Source: Beroe forskalii
Taxonomy: Eukaryota > Ctenophora > Nuda > Beroida > Beroidae
DNA: 64,000 bases
NCBI GenBank assembly: GCA_011033025.1
Contig: WFMF01000134.1
Span: forward strand, 124,001 to 188,000
Reading direction: 5' to 3'
A model generated the notes under the pieces. It saw nothing but the letters and a program-made list of their open reading frames with translations. It did no database searches and was not told where the DNA came from. Shown here one piece after another: positions 22,979 through 34,900 of this stretch (positions are counted from its first letter, which is position 1; every line of letters begins with the position of its first letter). The position numbers and the translations under genes are program-made.

Positions 22979-25900
22979 GTTGTGTAAACTGTCTTCGTGG
23001 CGGAATCGTTACAGTTTAACTAAAAGTTTAAACTACTAAACTAGATAGGATACCCCTACTTGTTGCCTATAATTTACAAAACAAAATTCTATTTGATTGA
23101 TACTTTGATAGAATACAATAGGTTGCATAAGCTTCCTGATGATTATCATGATGTCTCCTTACTCCTCAGATTTCTACGGAGGTACTGTTAAGAACGTTAT
23201 TGACGTTGACGGAGACGCCTCATACAAAGTTGCGCCAATGACCAACGAAGTAGTCACCAACGAAATAACATGTTTCAAGTTTGAGGAGGGAGACTCACCC
23301 GAGCCACAGGTTAGGATTTATTTATTGATGTGACCCTCCCTTAACTTTTCGATATAGGTTTTCGATGTAGGTATTTCCCAGTACTGTTCTAGATGAGAAA
23401 CATATATCAGACTTCATTCCGGAAATGTAACCCTCCCTTTTCAGTCGGTGCTCCCCGACGCTTCCCTCTTCTCCTACGTAGCGACAGACGAGTCTACTGA
23501 GAAGTGGGTGTATGTGGACACGCCCCCCAACACCCACCTAACCCAAACCTACACGTGAGTGATGCATCTGGTCGTGGGTTCGAGTCCCTGCAACGGCCAT
23601 TTAATTTACTATTGCTGCAGCATTTATATGGACTTATGCATGTTCATATGGATGATGTTCATCAGGGAAAAACATCTAGGACCTAGATACACGCTCCTTC
23701 TTCATCGGGTTCGACCCCACGCCAAGCTCTGCACGCTTAAATAAGATGGTATAATTCTCGTGTTATCTACACTAGCAGGGCCCGTGGCCTCCGGCCACCG
23801 TTCACTATTTTTTCGCTTCAGCAATGAGTACAGTACAATGTAGTACTGTCGTTCTTATCAGTGATGAGGTCATATTTTAATCGGGTTTGCCTACTCTTCT
23901 AAGTTTTATACCTGGTGGTGTCAAACGTAAATGGTACTTTCGTATGAACATTACGATCATTGGTATGCTTGATTGGGCACTGAGTGGTGTCAGAGAGGTC
24001 TGTGGCTATATATAAGGAAGACCGGACAGACAGATATATATTTATTAATTTACAAGTTCAGGGGATACAATCCACTTGAAAGTGCTCAACTTATGAGATA
24101 AGGAGCGAGTTATACACAATGATACAACACTTTAGTGACGAACAATATGTTTCATGGTTGCTACACCAATCATCAGCATCGTTAGCTACTTGGCACTAAT
24201 TTTCGCAAAAACCTCGGTTGACTCCTTTATAAATATTGGATACCGAGTCAGACAACTCCATATCAATTAATAACGAGAATTTAAGAAATATTACGGTAAA
24301 AAATCGGTAAAATCGTTAAAAATCGGTAAAAATTGGCCAAAAATCGGTAAAAATCGGTAAAATCGGTAAAAAGTGCTGTAAGCCATGAAATTGTCCCTGG
24401 TTAATTTGTAAAATTCGTAAAATTCTAAAATCGAGAAAATCATTTATATCAGACGTTAAAAAATGGTTAAAGGCATCTGCTCAATGAAAATTTGTTTTTA
24501 TGGCGACATTTAGAAATCATTTCGTTCCTTTTATTTAACAAGAATTTAGATTGGTTGGCTACAATCAGCAGTTTTTCGGTAAGACAGAGGTCACACTTGG
24601 TTTTTCCACCTTGATATGGAAACGCTTTCTTAGCTATTTCCCACGTTATTGAATACTCCTTCCCTCCTTCTTTGATTTCCCAAATTTTTTTAGACAGTTC
24701 TGTACTATTCCTCTTGCTTTCATGACGGAAGGAGCTCGTGTGGTTGCTGTACCTAGTTTTGAATTCCCCCTCTGATGTTCCGAAGTATGAATAAGTTTCC
24801 CCATCAGTTTTCACTGGCGCTTTATAAACAAGTGTTTTTTCCAAACACTTGTTTTGTAGGGGGCACTCAGACTGTATCCGGCAGTTGCATTTTCTTTGGG
24901 CTGCTGTTCCTACACTATCTTGGTTTAAAACCTTTTGGTTGAAGCTCTTGACTAGTCTCTGGACGTTAGGCATGCAACTGTATGCGAGCTTTACCGAGTT
25001 CCTATTTATGAGCCTGTGTAGTTCATGGCCTGGGGGGAAGTGTTTGTTGAGGAGCTTGAAAAATTTTCGTCCTATGTCTGTTTTCACGTTTCCATTGAAG
25101 GGGGGGTTAAACCATAGCACATTTCTCCGTCTTCTCCGCTTGCTACTGGTTGTAGATGGTGGGGTTTCTTGGAATTTGAGCTCGTGACTGTACCCACTGT
25201 TTTTCAGGGCCTCGTTGTAGGGAGCCTTAGCTTTGTCAAATTCCTCTTCATTGCAGGAAATGTCAGAGATTCGGCGCTGAATCATCGCTGGGAGGTTCTT
25301 TATTATGGTTGGTGGGTGATTTGACTGGGCGTTGACGTAGAGGGGCGTGCTGTTCGGCTTCATGTAGGGGGAGTACTTGCCGTTTTCCAGATTCATGGTG
25401 ATATCCAGAAAATCGGCTATCCTCAAGTTAGGTTCGACCGTGATCTTCAGGCCCTCGTCCTTGAAGATCTGGGTGATACGTTTCCGTATCTGGTCTACCT
25501 TATGACCAGTTGCATTGGGTATGATGGCTAGGCCATCATCCCTGTATAAGCCGATTTGGTGGGCTGGTACAAACTTGTTTATTTTGTGAAGTAAGTACAA
25601 GCCAACCAATTCACACGTTTCTGCACCGTCATATGAGCCCATTGTTACGTCAAAACGCCCACCTTTTTTCTCCCAGGCACTGCCCTCACTGAAGAGTAGT
25701 GAGTTCTTAGCGTGCATCACGATCTTGAGGTCCTCATCACTGATTTCTGCGTGGAGTTTGGCAAAGTTAATGGCTCGCGTTAACAATGACGGGGGGGGGT
25801 TTCACTGTCCCAATTGTCCCAAACTCAAGAAAAAGTGGATTGGGACAGGGACAATTGGGACAAATGGGACATTTGGGACAAATGGGACAATTGGGACAAA

Positions 25901-28900
25901 TGGGACAGAGGAAATAGAACAAATTGGACTCAGAAAAGTGAATGCGGACTGGGACAATTGGGACATTTGGGACAAATGGGACAATTGGGACAAATGGAAC
26001 AGAGAAAATGGAACAAATGGGACTCTAAAAAGTGAATGTGGACTGGGACAATTGGGACAAATGGGACAATTGGGACAAATGGACAGAGAAAATGGAACAA
26101 ATGGGACTCAAAAAAGTGAATGCGGACTGGGAAAAATGGGACATTTGGGACAAATGGGACAATTGGGACAAAAATGGCAGAGACAACTGGGAATCAAATG
26201 ATTGTGTTTTTAAGTGGCAGTTAAGTGTTTTTTGTCTCACAGCCTGTTACATAGCAGCACTTACTGCGTTGCAACTGCCACTGTCTTTTTCCTATCATGG
26301 GTTTTGAGATAGGGAAGTGGAGACACTTAACCACTGCAAACAAACACAACCAAAACTTGTACTTAATATAGAAGTATATGAATATAACTTTAATTTCAAT
26401 GATAGAAAATCTTGAATCAATAAAAAAATGATAAATGACTGATTTTTTCAACTTTTGGTTTGTCCCAATTGTCCCAAATGTCCCAGTTGTCCCAATTGTC
26501 CCAAAAACCAGTCCCAAACTCAAAAAAAAGTAAATTGGGACAGGGACAATTGGGACAATTGGGACACTGAAACTCCCCCCAATGACTCTGTTATTGATGG
26601 GTAAAATTCGACGATGTCAAATTTTATGAATTTCGGTTTGTTTTCATTGCGCAGAAATCAGTGATGAGGACCTCAAGATCGTGATGCACGCTAAGAACTC
26701 ACTACTCTTCAGTGAGGGCAGTGCCTGGGAGAAAAAAGGTGGGCGTTTTGACGTAACAATGGGCTCATATGACGGTGCAGAAACGTGTGAATTGGTTGGC
26801 TTGTACTTACTTCACAAAATAAACAAGTTTGTACCAGCCCACCAAATCGGCTTATACAGGGATGATGGCCTAGCCATCATACCCAATGCAACTGGTCATA
26901 AGGTAGACCAGATACGGAAACGTATCACCCAGATCTTCAAGGACGAGGGCCTGAAGATCACGGTCGAACCTAACTTGAGGATAGCCGATTTTCTGGATAT
27001 CACCATGAATCTGGAAAACGGCAAGTACTCCCCCTACATGAAGCCGAACAGCACGCCCCTCTACGTCAACGCCCAGTCAAATCACCCACCAACCATAATA
27101 AAGAACCTCCCAGCGATGATTCAGCGCCGAATCTCTGACATTTCCTGCAATGAAGAGGAATTTGACAAAGCTAAGGCTCCCTACAACGAGGCCCTGAAAA
27201 ACAGTGGGTACAGTCACGAGCTCAAATTCCAAGAAACCCCACCATCTACAACCAGTAGCAAGCGGAGAAGACGGAGAAATGTGCTATGGTTTAACCCCCC
27301 TTCAATGGAAACGTGAAAACAGACATAGGACGAAAATTTTTCAAGCTCCTCAACAAACACTTCCCCCCAGGCCATGAACTACACAGGCTCATAAATAGGA
27401 ACTCGGTAAAGCTCGCATACAGTTGCATGCCTAACGTCCAGAGACTAGTCAAGAGCTTCAACCAAAAGGTTTTAAACCAAGATAGTGTAGGAACAGCAGC
27501 CCAAAGAAAATGCAACTGCCGGATACAGTCTGAGTGCCCCCTACAAAACAAGTGTTTGGAAAAAACACTTGTTTATAAAGCGTCAGTGAAAACTGATGGG
27601 GAAACTTATTCATACTTCGGAACATCAGAGGGGGAATTCAAAACTAGGTACAGCAACCACACGAGCTCCTTCCGTCATGAAAGCAAGAGGAATAGTACAG
27701 AACTGTCTAAAAAAATTTGGGAAATCAAAGAAGGAGGGAAGGAGTATTCAATAACGTGGGAAATAGCTAAGAAAGCGTTTCCATGTCAAGGTGGAAAAAC
27801 CAAGTGTGACCTCTGTCTTACCGAAAAACTGCTGATTGTAGCCAACCAATCTAAATTCTTGTTAAATAAAAGGAACGAAATGATTTCTAAATGTCGCCAT
27901 AAAAACAAATTTTCATTGAGCAGATGCCTTTAACCATTTTTTAACGTCTGATATAAATGATTTTCTCGATTTTAGAATTTTACAAATTAACCAGGGACAA
28001 TTTCATGGCTTACAGCATTTTTTACCGATTTTACCGATTTTTACCGATTTTTGGCCAATTTTTTACCGATTTTTAACGATTTTACCGATTTTTTACCGTA
28101 ATATTTCTTAAATTCTCGTTATTAATTGATATGGAGTTGTCTGACTCGTTATCCAATATTTATAAAGGAGTCAACCGAGGTTTTTGCGAAAATTAGTGCC
28201 AAGTAGCTAACGATGCTGATGATTGGTGTAGCAACCATGAAACATATTGTTCGTCACTAAAGTGTTGTATCATTGTGTATTTATTAATTTATATATGAGG
28301 AAGAATTATAAGTAGTAAGATTATTGTGTGCCAAAAATCATAGTGCCTTGAGCTTGCTTCCATCAAACACTCGCCCATAATCCGTCATCGTCAAATAACA
28401 GATACTTTATATTTTGCAGGCTGTTTGTAACAGAAGCAGAGCAAATTCCGATCCAGTTTGTCATGGAAGGTTTCAACATCATCAGTGGTTCCCATGTTGA
28501 CAAATACGTCATAGACTACACGAGCTTTACCCAGGTTAGTTACTGTTTTCCTCTCACTCGGCTGCAGTTACTGGACGCTATAAAAACGAGGTCGAGGCTC
28601 CCTTGTGTCTTTGCATCGGTATCGGTACTTCTTTTGGCTGAAGTATGCTCAAATGGAACCGCAGTTATGTAGTTATCAATCTTTTTAAAATTTTCCTTTA
28701 GTCACCTTTAACGGTAAAAAATTATTAATTTTCAGCAATATTAGCACAAAAGTTTACAAACATTCAGAATGTCTAATCCAATAGCTAAGTCGCCACTTAT
28801 TGTTGAGCAAATAGCAATCCAATAACTGAATACTATCGTTCAGGCAGACGACATTAGCGCTGCAAATATCACTGATGCTATCCAAGGATTGGACTGTGGC

Positions 28901-31900
28901 GGTTTCCCTGGCCCGGGGCACGCAGGTCAGTCACTTTTTTCTCGAAATTAGACAAGACTGTGCTTGAAAACAAATCAACAAAGAAATAGGTTTCTGTAGT
29001 CTCTTCTTCTCTTGTCGTTTTAGGCACAATATGAGTGACGGACGGACGTTTTTGGACCTATTCGTTATGCCTGTTCCACGCAACCAAACGCAAAATGGTT
29101 TGTATGTGTTTGTACAAACTAATGATTTGCTGCAGGTTCTGACAATGAACTGTTCGCTGATATCATCGGCAGTAAACTCGACCACTTGACCAACTTCGAC
29201 ACATTCCGTGAGAAGTATGACAAGAGCTACACCTCCAAGGAAGAGCACATCTCCAGATACGCAACCTACCTCAACAACGTGAGGTGAGTGTTACACTTAC
29301 AAACCTGCAAACGGTTCTCATTGCACGAAATGAAAAGATTAAAAAAGAAGATAATTTCTATGTCGCGTGAGGGACCCAAATTACTAAATTATGGGATTTG
29401 GTACAAGTCGACCTAGCTCCCAAAGTTGTCGTCACATTTCAATGAAAATTTCCAGTTTCTTCAAGCATGAACATAAAAACGTCAAAAAATTAAGGTGTCT
29501 ATATGCTATCTTCCGACCTATAGCCTATAATATACTAATATCTTAACACGAGGAAATATAATTTTAGCGATTTTCTCAGTATTCGGTAAACAATTGCTTG
29601 AAAACTGGTCGGCACATTTTGACTTAACTTTCCAGTTAAGTGATCTAAATCGTCAAAAATCGGGAGGTCTTTTCTCTAACTTTTGAGCTCTATCCGAATA
29701 CAAGGATTTACCATTTTTCTTGTGTTTTGATAAAAGCTCGAAAGTTGGTACATAGACCACCCAATTTTTTGACGTTTTTTATAAGCTCTGGGTCATGCTT
29801 GACTTAACTGAAAAGTTTCAATAAAATCGGACGCCACGTTTGTGAAAAAAGGGGTACAAATACACTTTCCGCAGTATTTGTGGTAAACTTTGGACTAAGG
29901 TCACAGTGAATGTCACAGAGTTTCAGGTGTAATTTGTAATTACCATGACCCATGGTAATTATGATTGGGTGCAACTTTTTTATGTCACTTTTTCAAAATT
30001 CAATGATCTAGTTAGTTTCGTATACTATGGTCGGAAAATGTTCTGTCTTTTCGCTGAATGCCGACTTTAAACCCAGCTTTGGTCGAAAGTCCTACTGATG
30101 TCACAAATTTCGATGTCATAATCGTAGCACGCTGCGACAAAAGTCTGATTTCTTGATCCACGCGGTTTGCGCGCGCTGGGCAGCGCGCGCCGCGCGAAAG
30201 TAAGTGAAATATGATAGGAATGTGAGGGGATAGTCGCGGGTGATTGAAGAAAGAACTGTAGAAGTGCGGAAAGTGGTGTCAACGTCACAGACTTGGTATG
30301 TGCAAGTAACGTTGTTCGTCATTCTTGATTGGGTTACGAGTGGTGTCAACGTCATTGAGATGGTATGTGGAATGTGCATACGTCACTGTTCGTCATAGAT
30401 GACAGAGTGGTGTCAACCATCATATATAAGGACTTGTACTGCCCCTCTCGCCATTAGTTCGATTCGTTTATTAGTGTTCAAGCTGTCTTGCTTAACGTGT
30501 TGTTAATAAGGTATCGTTGTTAATAAGGTACCGTTGTTAATAAGGTATCGTTGTTAATAAGGTATCGTTGTTAATAAGGTACCGTTGTTAATAAGGTACC
30601 GTTGTCAATAAGGTACCGTTGTTAATAAGGTACCGTTGTTAATAAGGTACTGTTGTTAATAAGGTACCGTTGTTTATAAGGTACCGTTGTTTGTAAGGTG
30701 CCGTTGTTAATAAGGTACCGTTGTTAATAAGGTACCGTTGTTAATAAGGCACCGTTGTTAATAAGGCACCGTTGTTGACAAGGTACCGTTGTTAATAAGG
30801 CACCGTTGTTGACAAGGTACCGTTGTTGACAAGGTACCGTTGTTGATAAGGTACCGTTGATTGAAAGGTACCGTTGTTAATAAGGTACCCTTGTTAATAA
30901 GGTACCGTTGTTAATAAGGTACCGTTGCTAATAAGGTACCGTTGCTAATAAGGTACCGTTGTTAATAAGGTACGGTTGTTGATAAGGTACCGTTGTTAAT
31001 AAGGTACCGTTGCTAATAAGGTACCGTTGCTAATAAGGTACCGTTGCTAATAAGGTACCGTTGTTAATAAGGTACGGTTGTTGATAAGGTACCGTTGTTA
31101 ATAAGGTACCGTTGCTAATAAGGTACCGTTGCTAATAAGGTACCGTTGCTAATAAGGTACCGTTGTTAATAAGGTACCGTTGTTTATAAGGTACCGTTGT
31201 TAATAAGGTACCGTTGTTAATAAGGTATCGTTGTTAATAAGGTACCGTTGTCAATAAGGTACCGTTGTTTATAAGGTACCGTTGTCAATAAGGTACCGTT
31301 GTTAATAAGGTACCGTTGTTAATAAGGTACCGTTGTTAATAAGGTACCGTTGTTAATAAGGTACTGTTGTTAATAAGGTACCGTTGTTTATAAGGTACCG
31401 TTGTTTGTAAGGTGCCGTTGTTAATAAGGTACCGTTGTTAATAAGGTACCGTTGTTAATAAGGTACCGTTGTTAATAAGGCACCGTTGTTGACAAGGTAC
31501 CGTTGTTGACAAGGTACCGTTGTTGATAAGGTACCGTTGTTAAAAAGGTACCGTTGATTGAAAGGTACCGTTGATTGAAAGGTACCGTTGTTAATAAGGT
31601 ATCGTTGTTAATAAGGTACCGTTGTTAATAAGGTACCGTTGTGAATAAGATACCGTTGTTAATAAAATACTGCTAATAAAATACCGTTGTTAACGTCGTA
31701 CCGTTGTTAAAGTGGTCCTGTTGTTAGTAAGGTACCGTTTCAACTCGGTACCGTTGTTAAAAGTTACCAACTTTTTGGCCGGGTTTGGTACCCCCCAGAC
31801 CCACTTGCGCCAAAAAATTTTCTTTCGGTCCGAGGACCAAATGGACGTGTTCAGAAATAACTGCTGTGAAATTCCAAAAATTATTTTCCAAAATGTGACA

Positions 31901-34900
31901 AATTTTACAAAAATGGCTGCCAATCTTGAAACTTTCACTCAAAAGGTCTGAAAATCTGATACATGGTCAATAATGATCTATTTATCACCATCTTATTTGT
32001 TTTGACCCTAAATTATTGTTGAAAGGCCAGTTATGATACCAAAATCACAGTAGTATCAGTTCTTGGCCCTGGACTGAAAAACTTGGTCTTATCCTCTTGT
32101 CGGAGTTCCTGAACATATTCTTGCACCTATTGTGAGTGCATTGATGAAATATGGTCGGTAAATCACAAGCAAATGGTCAAGTTATAATACAAGTCACATG
32201 GAAGTTATTATTCCTGCTATTGTGATAAAATGGCTATAATACCGGAACCTTAAGCTTTGGCATCCTAATATCTTCAGAAAATATTCAAAATTGATAGGTT
32301 TTATGGTTTCACTGGACAAAAATTGATTTGCGGACATGGATGATACAAATGTCACACATCGAAAAATTTTCATCAAATTTTAGTGTGACAGCAATATTCG
32401 TGTTGATTGGAGTTGAAAAACCATCATTTGAACGAAATTTACTTAGAATAGTCGAACCTAATGAAACCAGTGGCTAGAATTGATTTTTAGCTGCATTTGA
32501 TACAAATATCACAGTGTCAAAGTTAAAAAAGTGCTACCTTGGCCATCGAATTTGTATACCACAGAAATAGTGTGATAAATGTATCATTAGCTAACCTAAG
32601 GACTACAATCGAGTGTCAGACAATATGTTTAGTTCCAAATAGGCTATAGGAACATCAAAACATTTGGAAATGATACAAATATCACACTTTCAAAATTGAA
32701 CTCTTTGACTGCAAAGCGGTGATTTTTGTATCACTTTTGACCCAGCAGTGGATTTTTGCAGTTTATACTATCTTGTCAATGTTTATTTTAGATGCACCAA
32801 AAGTTCCCAAGTTCTTAGGACCTCTGTGATACCCAAAATCACATAAAGATTACTTTTATAGCATATTTTAGCCAAGATTTTAGATTTGTGACCTTTGTAT
32901 CAATTTTTGATTGAAAAATATATCCACATTACTTAAATATGTTTAAAAGTAGTCAAATATTTCCATTAGACCAAGAAAGTGCTCGAAAAATAGATTTAAG
33001 ATACCTAAATCACATGGTGAAATTCGGTAAATTTCAAAACAAAACTGTGACTATTGTATCATCTTTTAACCCCAGACCAAAAATTTCGATTGGTATGGGT
33101 ATATAATTAGTCACTCCATTCTCCTTAATTTTCAGACAATTTCATTGATTGGTTAAATTTCTATGGCATGTAGTATCAATTCTAGAAATTGTTTTTTGTG
33201 ATTTCTGTATCATTTCACTTTAAAGCATCATATCTCAGGATCTGATTGAGATGAAATATTCGTGATTTCAGGATCATGAAATATAAAGTTTCATCCTTCA
33301 TAAAAACTTTCCTTCCACCAATTTATTCTTCATCTTAGGCCTTTAAAACGCACAGAACCAAAAAAAGAATTTCACAGCAGTTATTTTTGAACGTGTCCAA
33401 ATATTGTTTGACTTTACATTTTCCATATGTGAGCCCAAGCATCACATTCTTCAAGTTGCACATACGTTCGATATATTATCTGTCCGTGAAAACGGGAGTT
33501 AGTTCTTCGACGAAATACTAATCTGGGTTTGTGTTGAGAAACACAATTCGTAAAAACCAACATTCTGTGTACTGACAATAATTCTAATTTCCTTTGATCA
33601 TCTCCCATATGATAAATATGATGGAGATACTTTCCTCCATAACGGGTCTGATCCTCATCACCCATACTGTCATTTCCCAACTCCCACAGGTACATCAATT
33701 CTAAGAACCGTCAAGGTCTGCCGTACACCTTGGGAGTAAACCATATGGCTGATTGGCTACCTCACGAACATCGCAGGTAGTTTCAATGATGTTTTTCGGC
33801 ATTTTGGTCCCCAAGTGGTCCTCCAAGTCGGTGAAACACCAGTCTATAATTGAGTTAGGACACCCTTCCTCAGCGTTATTTTGCTTATTTTGATTCTGAT
33901 CAATATACAACTTTTCAGACTACGAGGTAAACTGTATTCCGGTGAAAGGAACAACGGCAAACCATTTCCCGTCGATAAGATAAACCTCACCGAGTTACCT
34001 GGCTTTTTTGACCTCAGAGTTGAGGGTTTGTCCATTGCAATTTTGTTTATTCCTGTTACACGTGATGTTTTTATTTCTGCTATACTACGTTCGTTTACCC
34101 ATCTGTAAAAAGTCATTTTAGTGTGGCAATAGCAAACTTTCCAGGCGCTATCGGCCCAGTGAAAGACCAGGCCATCTGTGGCTCCTGTTGGTCCTTTGCT
34201 ACAACAGGCTCCATCGAGGGAGCCTTCTACAACAAATACAAATACCGGATATCTCTCTCCGAACAGAAGTAAGAAACACATCTCACTTTTCAAGCTCGTT
34301 CCCTCACGTCTCAACCCTCCTTCACATTGCTTTAGTACTTTCCTCAGATTACTTCGTGGATAGACGCAGAAATGAGCTCATTAATGATACACAATTTTTC
34401 AACAATCCTACTTATTGTTAACTCGTCAGGTCACTTATCATTTTCAAAAGATAAATATTCTTATATCATCGCCCCAGATTAACGTTCCCATTTTCAGTCG
34501 CTCTGGTAGTTTATATATTATAATGAGTTAATGAATTTCACATCATAGAGCGTGGAGGGATTGTGTTGTACGGGTAGGCTACCACACTAGGCTACCACTC
34601 TAGCAATTGGCACACTAGATTACCACACTCGGTTACCTCATTCGGCTACCAGTTACCACACTAGGTTACCGCACCCTGTTACTGTATTGTCTTCCTTTCC
34701 TATTAGGTTACATTGGGTTACCACACGTGGTGCCAAAATTAAGTAAACAAGCCGAGTTATCCTCACGACCCCATACCGCAGTATCATGGATTGCTCGTGG
34801 GGGTACGGTATCAACCCCTTACCGCAGTATCATGGATTGCTCGTGGGGGTACGGTAACAACCCCATTACCGCAGTATCATGGATTGCTCGTGGGGGTACG

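Larger units (their letters stand above)
24113..28280. mobile_element. Head-to-head pair of Penelope-like elements in intron 3
   Basis: The left arm 24113-25747 and right arm 26652-28280 are inverted copies of ~1.63 kb, differing by only a handful of bases. Each carries a C-terminal PLE frame reading outward, plus an outer 3' region with TTTTTACCGATTTTACCG repeats. The centre originally held only ~110 bp; a 790-bp TIR element was later inserted there. The close match of the arms shows a recent event or gene conversion. The whole unit lies inside an intron of the cathepsin gene. Confidence 0.85.

Noticed and set aside
23577..23718. tRNA gene or SINE suggested by two GGTTCGANNCC B-box words
   Set aside because: No A box at the right distance, no cloverleaf and no SINE tail found.
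24849..25187. 112-codon plus-strand frame, also seen inverted at 27291-27551
   Set aside because: Antisense shadow of the Penelope-like protein; appears twice only because the element is duplicated.
25725..26307. WDNWDKWD and GTIGTNGT repeat proteins
   Set aside because: Translations of the GGGACAATT minisatellite inside a TIR element.
30503..31690. CRISPR-like array
   Set aside because: Units are contiguous with no unique spacers; an ordinary minisatellite in a eukaryotic intron. The same applies to the 13-, 20-, 32- and 46-bp arrays.
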